A stretch of 64,000 bases of DNA from Magnetospirillum sp. (lineage in GTDB: Bacteria; Pseudomonadota; Alphaproteobacteria; Rhodospirillales; Magnetospirillaceae), in contig JANQAI010000011.1 in assembly GCA_024707145.1 (NCBI GenBank), positions 558,001 through 622,000 of the forward strand, written 5' to 3'. Position numbers and translations under genes: made by a program. The notes beneath the pieces are model-generated. The model saw only the letters and a list, made by a program, of their open reading frames with translations. It was not told the DNA's origin and did not search any database. How positions within the stretch are numbered: the stretch's first letter is position 1; the number at the start of each line of letters is the position of its first letter. Shown piece by piece: positions 41,922 through 49,867 of this stretch.

Positions 41922-42253
41922 CGGAACCTCGCCATTTTCCCAGGGAACCGGCATTGCGTCTTCCACAGTCCCACGGCCGCCGGTCCATGGATTGGCGCGG
42001 GAAATACGCACAACAATGTGCTGGCCATGTCCGGGCTCGGTTTGGTTATGCGGATTGCGGAGTGTTTCCGAGAATACCCACTCGGGCGGCGGATTTGATG
42101 AATTGTTGAGGAACTTTTCAGGTTAGGACCGGACGGGCCGCCTTGTCTTGGGGCGATCCCATGCGTTCGGAACGACGGGGGCGACCACCCATATCTTTGC
42201 AAATGAGTATCAATTGCTATAATTGCGCCGTTTTCTGGACGAAGGGGATCGTA
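41922..42253. other. Divergent intergenic region
   Basis: 332 bases between the sugar-binding lipoprotein and the esterase. I see no gene. The right end holds a TATAAT box (42218-42223) with TTTGCA about 16 bases before it and an overlapping Fur-like box. The left part contains an AT-rich stretch but no further motif I can name. Confidence 0.6.
42199..42217. promoter_or_regulatory. Fur-like box at the esterase promoter
   Basis: GCAAATGAGTATCAATTGC matches the classical 19-bp Fur consensus at 12 of 19 positions and is itself palindromic (GCAA...TTGC, TGA...TCA). It abuts a perfect TATAAT -10 element, so iron-dependent repression of the esterase lipoprotein is plausible. Confidence 0.55.
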
Positions 42254-43249
42254 ATGCGCAGGTTTGCCGCGCGGTGCCGTCTGTTGGCGCTGCCGTTTCT
42301 AATGGTGCTGCAGGCCTGCTCGGCCGGGTCGGAACTCTCCGCGCGGGTGGAAACCTTCGACCTCCAGGCCAGCGGGGCGGCCGGCGGTACCTATCGGGTC
42401 CTGCTGGCCCTGCCGGCGGAACCGGTGCCGCCGCAGGGCTATCCGGTCATCTACCTGCTCGACGGCAATGCCACCCTTCCCATGATGCTGGCGGCACAGG
42501 ACGCGGCGAGGGCGGGGCAAGGACCGGCCGCGGTGGTCGGCGTCGGCTATCCCATCGACGGTCCGTTCGACGTGCAGCGGCGTTATTGGGACCTGACGCC
42601 GCCGACTCCTCCCGAATACCTGCTGGTGAAGGATGGTGCGCCGCCGCCGGCGACCGGCGGGCGTGACGTGTTCTGGGCGTTCATGGAGCGTGACCTGCGG
42701 CCCGCCATCGAGCGCCGCCTGCCGGTGGACCGCGCCCGCCAGACGCTGTACGGCCACTCCCTTGCCGGGCTGTTCACCCTGCATGTGCTGTTCACCCACC
42801 CCGACGCCTTCCAGACCTACGTTGCCGCCGATCCCTCCATTTGGTGGAACGACCGTTCAGTTCTGGCGGAACAGGCGGCCTTCCTCGACCGTTGGTGCGG
42901 CGAGGAACGGCACGGTGGCAGACGGATCAAGCTGCTGGTGGAGATTGCCGGGGGCAAGCCGGCCACGGCGGGGCGCAGCGAGGGAGAATTGGCGCGCATC
43001 GCCAAGCTGCGGAGCGGGCCGACCGGGCGCGATGTGGCCCGGACCCTGCGGGACGTGCCCGGATTTGACGTGCTGTTTCGGGAGTTCCCAGAGGAGGGGC
43101 ATGGCTCCATGCTTCCCCTGTCCGTGGCCGACGCCTTGGCCTTTGCCCTGGGAAATGCGCCCGTCGGCGCGGATGCGCCGACGGATGGGCCGTTCGACGG
43201 CAAAACGGGGTCTGGCTGTCCCCGCGCCCTGCCGCCAGCTGCCGAATAA
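42254..43249 (+). CDS. Lipoprotein alpha/beta hydrolase, Fes/IroE-like esterase
   Basis: 331 residues. Start ATG 42254 behind AAGGGG; lipoprotein signal ending LMVLQAC. The fold is that of the siderophore esterase/D family: YPVIYLLDGNATLPMM, nucleophile in LYGHSLAGLF, DPSIWWND, and His in FPEEGHGSML. Family members cleave ferric-enterobactin-type trilactones in the periplasm (IroE) or cytoplasm (Fes). It lies upstream of fecI/fecR behind a Fur-like box, so release of iron from a siderophore ester is a fair inference. The C-terminal ~30 residues are Pro/Gly rich and look disordered. Confidence 0.82.
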   Translation: MRRFAARCRLLALPFLMVLQACSAGSELSARVETFDLQASGAAGGTYRVLLALPAEPVPPQGYPVIYLLDGNATLPMMLAAQDAARAGQGPAAVVGVGYPIDGPFDVQRRYWDLTPPTPPEYLLVKDGAPPPATGGRDVFWAFMERDLRPAIERRLPVDRARQTLYGHSLAGLFTLHVLFTHPDAFQTYVAADPSIWWNDRSVLAEQAAFLDRWCGEERHGGRRIKLLVEIAGGKPATAGRSEGELARIAKLRSGPTGRDVARTLRDVPGFDVLFREFPEEGHGSMLPLSVADALAFALGNAPVGADAPTDGPFDGKTGSGCPRALPPAAE

Positions 43250-43331
43250 ACAATACAGGGCGCTTTCCGCGGCGTGATGATCGCGCCTGAGATGTTTGGC
43301 CGTGGTGTCCGCTCTTGCATAGTATGGAGGT

Positions 43332-43350
43332 GTAAGTCATAATCATTCGC
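43332..43350. promoter_or_regulatory. Fur-like box upstream of fecI
   Basis: The 19 bases around the core ATAATCATT match the Fur consensus at 13 of 19 positions. The site is about 40-55 bases before the sigma factor start, the expected place for iron repression of a FecI-type regulator. Confidence 0.55.
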
Positions 43351-43388
43351 AACTCCGTAGTGGGTGAGGGGTGCGCGGCAGGGGTGTG

Positions 43389-43892
43389 ATGGTGCCAGAG
43401 GATTCAGGGTTCGACCGGGTATTTGCGAACCGCAGGCGGGCGCTTTACGCGCTGGCCTTGCAGCGCCTCAAGGTCGTTGAGGATGCCGAGGATGCGGTCC
43501 AGGAAACCTATCTGAAATGCCTGGGGGTCGAATGGCAGTCGGTGAAATGCCCCGACGCCATGCTGACGACCATCCATCTCAACGTCGTGCGTGATATCGG
43601 CCGGCGGCGCGCCCGCTCGCCCATCGCCTCGGATGTGGACGCCGAGGCGGTGGAGAACGTGCCTAGCCCGGCCTTCGATCCCGAGCAGTCGCTGTTCGTG
43701 CGTCGCCGCTGGCAGGCCGTCAGCGATGCGGTGGCGGCTCTGCCGCCGGTCTGCCGCAAGATCTTCCTGATGGCCAAGGCGGACAACCTGTCCCACGCCG
43801 ACATCAGCGCCGCCACCGGCATGAGCCGGGCCGCCGTGGAGAAGAACGTGGTGCGCGCCATGCAACGTCTGCGACAAAACGTCGGGGAATGA
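43389..43892 (+). CDS. ECF sigma factor, FecI-like
   Basis: About 167 residues from ATG 43389; GTG 43371 is an in-frame alternative. Sigma region 2 (DAEDAVQETYLKCL) and region 4 (VCRKIFLMAKADNLSHADISAATGMSRAAVEKNVVRAM) are present. FecI-type factors are activated through a TonB receptor with STN domain and an anti-sigma FecR, both found here. The stop overlaps the fecR start by four bases. It probably drives transcription of the receptor-M16-ABC operon at 47125 onward. Confidence 0.9.
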   Translation: MVPEDSGFDRVFANRRRALYALALQRLKVVEDAEDAVQETYLKCLGVEWQSVKCPDAMLTTIHLNVVRDIGRRRARSPIASDVDAEAVENVPSPAFDPEQSLFVRRRWQAVSDAVAALPPVCRKIFLMAKADNLSHADISAATGMSRAAVEKNVVRAMQRLRQNVGE

Positions 43893-44897
43893 ATTTTTCG
43901 GTGTCTGGTTTTCTCTTCCAGCGGCGTCTACCTTTCGCATCGAAGGTAGTCAACATGCTCCGGACACACGTCAGCTCGCGTTCCCATTCAGCAGATTCCG
44001 ACAGGATCGCGGCGGAAGCACGCCAATGGTGGGCCGTCATGGCGGTCGATCGCGACGTGGCCGACAACCTCGCCGCCTTCAGCGCCTGGCTTGACGCTGA
44101 CCCCGCCCACGCGGCCGCTTTCGAGGCCCTGTGCCAGGAGCAGGAGCGCAAGGCGGCCTGGCCCTGGCGGTTGCTTTCCGGTCTGATGGCTGGCCGGCGC
44201 AAGTGGATCCATGCGGCCGCCGTCGCCGGCATCGCCGGCCTCATGCTGTTCGGCGCGGTGTCGCCGCGGCCGGATGTCTCGGTCCCCGCCGGCAGGTGGG
44301 AGGCCCGTGCGCCGGGCGACGGCAGCGACCTGCAATTCGGGCCGGCGACCCAGGCCTGGGTGGATTTTTCCGGCCAGCGCCGCACCATCCGCCTGGTTTC
44401 GGGCAGCGTCATCGTCGATGCCGCCAAGGATCCCGGCCGCCCCATGTTCGTGAACACCGATCATGGCTCCGTGCGCGTGGTCGGCACCCGCTTCGTGGTG
44501 ATCGTCGATGCCACAGGCACCGAGGTCACCGTGTCCCGCGGCAAGGTCGAGGTGCTGCCGGCCGAGGCGCCGGCCACGGCGGCCGCGGTGACGGCGGCGC
44601 AACGAGTGCGTTTCTCGTCGGCCGCGGTGACGCGCTATGCCGCACCCCTTGCCGATACCGAGGAAGTGCGGAGCGGATGGCGCACCTTCGACGCGGCGCC
44701 GCTGGCCGATCTGGCCACCGCCATCGGGGCTGAAACGGGACGGCGCGTCGTCGTCCTGCCCTCGGCCGACGGCCGGGCCGGGTTGGTGTCCGGCCGCTTC
44801 CGCGTGCGCGACGGCCAGGCCACGCTGGCCCTGCTGGAGCAGGCCTACGGCGTGCGCCATGCCGAAGCCCCCCTTCGGCGTGACCGTCCTGTATTAG
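43889..44897 (+). CDS. FecR-family transmembrane anti-sigma regulator (3' frameshift)
   Basis: About 335 residues. N-terminal DUF4880-type anti-sigma region (IAAEARQWWAVMAVDRDVADNLAAF with AWLDADPAHAAAFEAL), one TM helix (~105-120), periplasmic FecR domain (GDGSDLQFGPATQAWVDF, VRVVGTRFVV, VSRGKVEVL) and C-terminal STN-like segment (PLADLATAIGAETGRRVVVL). The last residues need a one-base correction at the six-C run 44868-44873 to read APFGVTVLY and stop at 44897; uncorrected, the frame runs on into antisense of tonB. ATG 43955 is an alternative start. Confidence 0.87.
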
Positions 44898-44925
44898 CCC
44901 GCGCATCTAGAAACCGGCCCCGCTG

Positions 44926-45702
44926 TCAGGGGAGGTTGAATTTCACCGGAACGGCCAGCTCGATATGGTCGTCGGCGCGGTCGGACGGCGCCGGCAGCGG
45001 CTGCGCCCGCGCCAGTACGGCCAGCGCCTCGCGGTCCAGCACCTGGACGCTGGACGATTGCCGGATGGAACTGGACAGCACCTTGCCCTGGCAGGTCATG
45101 GCGAATTGCACCCACACCACGCCCTCCTGCCGGCGCGCCTGGGCGATGCCGGGATAGCGCAGGTGGCGCTGGATGTGGGCCATCAGGGCCGAGCGCCAGG
45201 CATCCTTGTTCATGGGCGTGGGCACGGTGGCCACACCCGGCGCCGGGGCGGTCGCCGTGGGCGCCACCGGCGCGGCCACGGCGGGCGGGGCGGTGGCGAT
45301 TTCTGCCGGCGGCCGCTGCTCCTGCGGCTCGGGATCGGGGACCGGCGTCACCTGCGGTTCGGTCTTCCGCTTTTTCGGCTTGGGCTGGGTCTTGGCGGGC
45401 AGCGCCACCTCCGACTTCGCCACCACCTTGTCCTTGACCTGCTGCTTCTCGGGTGGCGTTTCCGGGGTGGTTTCCTGTGGGCGGGCGCGCTCCTGCTGCG
45501 GTCCCGGCGTGAGGTCGTGCTTCTCGCTTCGCGGTGCGGCCACATTGGGCGCCAGTTCCACCATCATCACCGCCTGGGGCGGCGGTGGCTCGGGCGGCGG
45601 CGTGAAGTCGAGGAAAGCGGCCACCGCGCTGGCATGGGCGGCCAGCACCGTCGCCAGGCTGCCCCCCCACCGCAGGGCACTGTGCCGGGACCCTCCATTC
45701 AT
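44926..45702 (-). CDS. tonB: TonB energy transducer
   Basis: 258 residues: N-terminal TM helix ([18 protein letters not shown]), a long Pro/Lys/Glu-rich periplasmic spacer (~35-165) and the C-terminal TonB domain ([46 protein letters not shown]). It couples proton motive force to outer-membrane receptors. The start overlaps the exbD stop by four bases. Convergent with fecR, and part of an exbB-exbD-tonB operon dedicated to the adjacent receptor. Confidence 0.93.
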   Translation of the reverse strand: MNGGSRHSALRWGGSLATVLAAHASAVAAFLDFTPPPEPPPPQAVMMVELAPNVAAPRSEKHDLTPGPQQERARPQETTPETPPEKQQVKDKVVAKSEVALPAKTQPKPKKRKTEPQVTPVPDPEPQEQRPPAEIATAPPAVAAPVAPTATAPAPGVATVPTPMNKDAWRSALMAHIQRHLRYPGIAQARRQEGVVWVQFAMTCQGKVLSSSIRQSSSVQVLDREALAVLARAQPLPAPSDRADDHIELAVPVKFNLP

Positions 45703-46124
45703 TTGGCCGGCTCGCCCTCGGCGCCCACCAGCGCCACCTTGAGGAAGCCGGCGTCCTTGAGCAGGTTCATCACCGCCATCAGTTCGCCATAGGGCACGGT
45801 CTTGTCTGCGCGCAGGAATATCCGGGAGTCGGCTTCGGCAAGGGCGCCCCGGTGCAACGCCGCCGCCAGCCCGTCGCGCGGGACCGGCTGCTCCCCCACC
45901 GCCAGGGAGAGGTCGGCGCGCAAGGTCACGGTGATGGGATCGGTGGGCTGGGGCAGCGGCTTGGCCGTGGCCGCCGGCAGGTCCACCGGGATGGTGACGG
46001 TGGCCAGGGGCGCCGCCACCATGAAGATGATCAACAGCACCAGCATCACGTCGATGAACGGCGTCACGTTGATGTCGTGGAAATCGCCGTCCTCGTCGTC
46101 CTCGCTCTGCACCTGGACGGCCAT
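45699..46124 (-). CDS. exbD: ExbD biopolymer transport protein
   Basis: 141 residues with one N-terminal TM helix carrying the functional Asp ([20 protein letters not shown]) and a periplasmic domain ([29 protein letters not shown]). It forms the proton channel with ExbB that powers TonB. It lies between exbB (three bases upstream) and tonB (four-base overlap). Confidence 0.94.
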   Translation of the reverse strand: MAVQVQSEDDEDGDFHDINVTPFIDVMLVLLIIFMVAAPLATVTIPVDLPAATAKPLPQPTDPITVTLRADLSLAVGEQPVPRDGLAAALHRGALAEADSRIFLRADKTVPYGELMAVMNLLKDAGFLKVALVGAEGEPAK

Positions 46125-46127
46125 GAC

Positions 46128-46892
46128 TCACTCCGCCGCCAGCGGGAGGGAGGCCGGGACGTGCTGGTCGATGTCGTGGCCCGCCAGCCGGCGCACCTCC
46201 GCCACGCAATCGCCCAGCTGCGCCTTGACCGCCGCGATGGAGCGGTTGATGGCGTTGTAGGCGACCACCGCCGGAATGGCGGCCACCAGGCCAGTGGCGG
46301 TGGCGAGCAAGGCCTCGGCGATGCCGGGCGCCACCACCGCCAGATTGGTGGTCTGGGCCTGGGCGATGCCGACGAAGCTGTTCATGATGCCCCACACGGT
46401 GCCGAACAGGCCGATGAACGGGGCGGTCGAGCCGATGGTGGCGAGGATGCCGGTGCCGCGAGCGAGTGAGCGGCCGGCGGCGACGCGCTGGCGATCGAGC
46501 CGGGTGGCGATGCGTTCCTCGGCCCGGCGCAGGGCGGCCGGGGCGTGGTTGCGCAAATCGGTGGCCGCAGTGGCGACCATGGCCGCCGCCGGTCCCTTGC
46601 CGTTCCGCAATCTGGTTTCCGCCGCCGCCAGGGACTGGGCGCCGGCCAGGATGCCGAGCGAGGCCGCGACCTGCCGCCGCATGGCGCGGACTTCCAGCGC
46701 CTTGGCCAGCCAGATGGTCCAGGTCGCCACCGAGGCGCTCATCAGCCCCACCATGACCGACTGAACCACCGCATCCGCGCCCAGGAACATGCCCCAGGCC
46801 GTCAGCGGAGCCGCCAGCACGGGCGCCTGGGCAAGGGCAGGGGCCGCGCCGAAGGCGAGAAGCAGGCCGGGAAAGAGGTGGAAGACACGCAT
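46128..46892 (-). CDS. exbB: ExbB proton channel protein with signal peptide
   Basis: About 254 residues. A cleavable N-terminal signal ([20 protein letters not shown], start ATG 46892; ATG 46910 in frame) is followed by the MotA/TolQ/ExbB core with three TM helices: [18 protein letters not shown], the conserved [20 protein letters not shown] and [20 protein letters not shown]. Signal-peptide-bearing ExbB is common in alphaproteobacteria. First gene of exbB-exbD-tonB, divergent from the receptor across 214 bases (46911-47124) in which I recognise no firm promoter motif. Confidence 0.93.
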   Translation of the reverse strand: MRVFHLFPGLLLAFGAAPALAQAPVLAAPLTAWGMFLGADAVVQSVMVGLMSASVATWTIWLAKALEVRAMRRQVAASLGILAGAQSLAAAETRLRNGKGPAAAMVATAATDLRNHAPAALRRAEERIATRLDRQRVAAGRSLARGTGILATIGSTAPFIGLFGTVWGIMNSFVGIAQAQTTNLAVVAPGIAEALLATATGLVAAIPAVVAYNAINRSIAAVKAQLGDCVAEVRRLAGHDIDQHVPASLPLAAE

Positions 46893-47124
46893 GGAAACCT
46901 CGTCGTTCACCCGCGGATCGCCGGCCGGGAAGTCGCCGGAACGTTTTGGATAGACGCGTGAAGAACGAAAAACCGGACAGTGTTTTTTGTCCTGGCCGCA
47001 GGACGTGGCGCTGTCCCGCGTTCTAGGACTTTTGTCGTGGCTTCGTCATAAATCTCTGTCCGGTTCCGTCGCCCGGCTCCGTCAAGTGCTGCGAACGTCT
47101 CGCAACTTGACTGTGGGGGAGCGT

Positions 47125-49854
47125 ATGAGCGGATCATTCAAGCGGAGCCGGGCGGGCTTGGTCGCCCTGGTGGCGCTGCAAACGGCCTTCCTGGCGTCTC
47201 CGGGCGCTCCTGCCGTGGCCCAGGGGATTCCGGCCGGCACCGACGAGGCGTCGGTGCAAAAGGAATTCGACCTGCCGTCGACCTCGCTCTACGAAGCGCT
47301 GCATGCCTTTTCGCGGCAGGCATCCATTCCCTTGACCATCCTGCCCGGAACGCCCGACGGGGCCCGTTCGGTAGCGGTGCAGGGCCGGCTGCTGCCGGCC
47401 GAGGCGCTCAAGCGGCTGCTGGGCGGCAATGCCGTTCCCTACCGCTTCGTCGGCGGCGCGCTCATCGTCGGCAAGCCTGCCGAGACTGACAAGGTGGAGA
47501 TTCTGGGACCGGTCACCGTGACCGGCACCGTCCCCCAGGTGGGCATGCCCGCCGATAACGGTTCCAGCGGTCTGACGGTGATGGGGCAGGACATGATCAG
47601 GGCCGTCGGCACTCCCGACAAGGACCCCATGCGTCTGTTGCGCATCCTGCCCAACGTCAATTTCGACAACGACGAATTCAAGGTGGGGAGCAGCGGCGGG
47701 ACGGGGACCCTGAGCGAGCAGGACCTGACGCCGGCCCGGGTCAGCATCTCCGGCGGCAAGGATTACGAGAACAAGGTTCTGCTGGACGGCATGGCGAACC
47801 GGTCGGTGTTCGACAGCACGACGACGAACGAAGCCGCCGCCGACACGATCGGCATCCACAACCCTCTCGCCCTGTTTCCCAACAGCGACATCCTGCGCGA
47901 GGTGGCGGTCTACGATTCCAACGTCCCGGCCCGTTACGGCGGCTTCACCGGCGGCGTCATCGATATGCGCACCCGTGATCCCGCCAGCAAATTCGGCGGC
48001 TCGGTCGGCTATGCCCGGCAGACCGATCAATGGGTGCATTATCGCACCGAATACGATGCTCCCGGCTCGTCGGTCCAGTCGCCGGAATTCAGCAAAAGCG
48101 CCTACGACATGACGGTGGATGTGCCGCTGCATCAGCGGGTGCGCACCATGGTCGCCGCCTCGCGGGAACAGGCGGAGCAGTGGCGCGTGGCGACGGCCAA
48201 CTACGCCAACGGCGACAAGGGGGGAACCGTCAGTACCAGGTCCTCGTATCTGGGCGCCGTTTCCGCCGACGTCGGCGAGGAAAGCACGCTGGTCCTGAAG
48301 GGCCTGTACGCCCCCTACACCCAGGAATATACCCGCGGCAACATGGCCGACGACAAGCTGGAGACCGTCGGCAACAACTACACGATGGGCGGGGAACTCC
48401 GTCACGACGGCGACGCGCTGAAGGCGAACTTGGCCGTCAGCTACAGCAGGAGCGGTTACGACCGCGATGCTCCGGAGACGTCGTATACTTGGTCGCGGAT
48501 CGGCAGCAAGGCCAATGTCTGCGCGGGCGGCGCGCAGTGCATCGAAGGCGGCTACGGCGATATCACCGACGAGCAGAACGATTTCCAGGCGCGCGCCGAT
48601 GTGGAGAAAAGCCTGTTGGGCATCACTTGGTCGTCGGGCATCGACTACGACCACACTGGCGCTCGCCGCATTCGTCACGACAACACTGTCGGCTATTTCA
48701 TTCCCGTAGCCAATGCGGGTGTCCAATGCGCCGACCCCACCGATGCCGCCTGTCTCGCCGGCGAGCAGGTGCTGACCCGGCGCACCACGTATCTGGCCCG
48801 CGACTATTCCGCCGACACCAGCAACATCGGTTATTGGGCCCAGGGCGACAAGTCCATCCCGCTCGACCTGGGTTTTCTTGAAGGGATCGACCTCAGGGCC
48901 GGTCTGCGCGGCGACTACAACAATTATTTCGAGAATCTGAATTGGGCGCCGCGCTTCTCTGGAACCCTGCGCTTCCCGGGCAGCGTCGCCCTGACCGTGG
49001 GAGCGAACCGTTACTATTCCAACGAATCCCTGGTCTACGCCTTCTATGCGGCGACGCCCGCCGGGATCACCCAGAACCGCGCGGCGCCCGTGGCCGGCGT
49101 CTACAGCAATACGTGGGCGGCGGCGACGCCCAGCTACACCTACCTCCCCAGTTCGGTGCGCACGCCCTATTCGGACGAGCGGACGGCGGCGCTGACCATG
49201 CCGCTGCTGTGGGGCGACGGGCGGCTCAAATATGTCGTCCGCCACACGCGCGACGAAATCGCCATGGAACTCAAGGACGGCAAGCGCAAGGCCGTCAACA
49301 TGGGGTGGACCGACTACAAGTCGGTCAGCGCCGAATGGGTGAAGAGCATGGAGAACCACGCCTTCCTCATCAATGCGTCGTGGTCCGACACCAAGCGCAA
49401 TAACGGAAATTACCTGGAGTCCCCCGATGAAGCGGACACCGCGAAAATTTACTACAACGGCAGTGTCACGACCCGTGGGCAGTTGCCCTTCATTGCCGAC
49501 AACTTTGCCCAGCCCGTGGCCATCAATGCGGCCTGGACGTCCAAATGGCTCGAGGACGCGCTGACCGTCAACGTGACCGGCAAATATCGCTTCGCCCGCG
49601 AGGAAATCGCGGCCACCGGCGCGACCATCAACGTGGGGGGCACCAACTACTCGGTCTACGACGAGGTCATGCGCAACGCGATCATCCGGTTCGACGCCAA
49701 CGCCAGCTACAAGATCGACACGTGGACGGACCAGCAGGTGGAACTGCTGGCCTACATCGAGAATATCTTCAATTCGCGCAGTCAGACAGCCGACTCGACC
49801 GCCCCGTTCGAACGCGGCCGCGCCTATTGGTTCGGCCTGCGCTATCACTTCTAG
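47125..49854 (+). CDS. TonB-dependent receptor with STN signalling domain (FecA-type)
   Basis: 909 residues from ATG 47125 (GGGGGA upstream). Signal peptide, then an STN domain (~40-115: FDLPSTSLYEALHAFSRQASIPLTIL and YRFVGGALIVGK), TonB box area (VEILGPVTVTG), plug (RLLRILPNVNF, ISGGKDYENKVLLDGMAN, VPARYGGFTGGVIDMRTRD) and a 22-strand barrel ending in GRAYWFGLRYHF. The STN domain contacts FecR, so this receptor both imports and signals. It heads an operon with a periplasmic M16 peptidase and ABC transporter, pointing to a peptide or protein-linked substrate rather than a simple siderophore. Confidence 0.93.
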   Translation: MSGSFKRSRAGLVALVALQTAFLASPGAPAVAQGIPAGTDEASVQKEFDLPSTSLYEALHAFSRQASIPLTILPGTPDGARSVAVQGRLLPAEALKRLLGGNAVPYRFVGGALIVGKPAETDKVEILGPVTVTGTVPQVGMPADNGSSGLTVMGQDMIRAVGTPDKDPMRLLRILPNVNFDNDEFKVGSSGGTGTLSEQDLTPARVSISGGKDYENKVLLDGMANRSVFDSTTTNEAAADTIGIHNPLALFPNSDILREVAVYDSNVPARYGGFTGGVIDMRTRDPASKFGGSVGYARQTDQWVHYRTEYDAPGSSVQSPEFSKSAYDMTVDVPLHQRVRTMVAASREQAEQWRVATANYANGDKGGTVSTRSSYLGAVSADVGEESTLVLKGLYAPYTQEYTRGNMADDKLETVGNNYTMGGELRHDGDALKANLAVSYSRSGYDRDAPETSYTWSRIGSKANVCAGGAQCIEGGYGDITDEQNDFQARADVEKSLLGITWSSGIDYDHTGARRIRHDNTVGYFIPVANAGVQCADPTDAACLAGEQVLTRRTTYLARDYSADTSNIGYWAQGDKSIPLDLGFLEGIDLRAGLRGDYNNYFENLNWAPRFSGTLRFPGSVALTVGANRYYSNESLVYAFYAATPAGITQNRAAPVAGVYSNTWAAATPSYTYLPSSVRTPYSDERTAALTMPLLWGDGRLKYVVRHTRDEIAMELKDGKRKAVNMGWTDYKSVSAEWVKSMENHAFLINASWSDTKRNNGNYLESPDEADTAKIYYNGSVTTRGQLPFIADNFAQPVAINAAWTSKWLEDALTVNVTGKYRFAREEIAATGATINVGGTNYSVYDEVMRNAIIRFDANASYKIDTWTDQQVELLAYIENIFNSRSQTADSTAPFERGRAYWFGLRYHF

Positions 49855-49867
49855 GACGATCCCCATC

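Noticed and set aside
47055-47100. Possible PvdS/FecI-type iron-starvation promoter (TAAAT then CG-rich -10) before the receptor
   Set aside because: The TAAAT element is present but the downstream CGT does not fall at the right spacing, so I do not call it.
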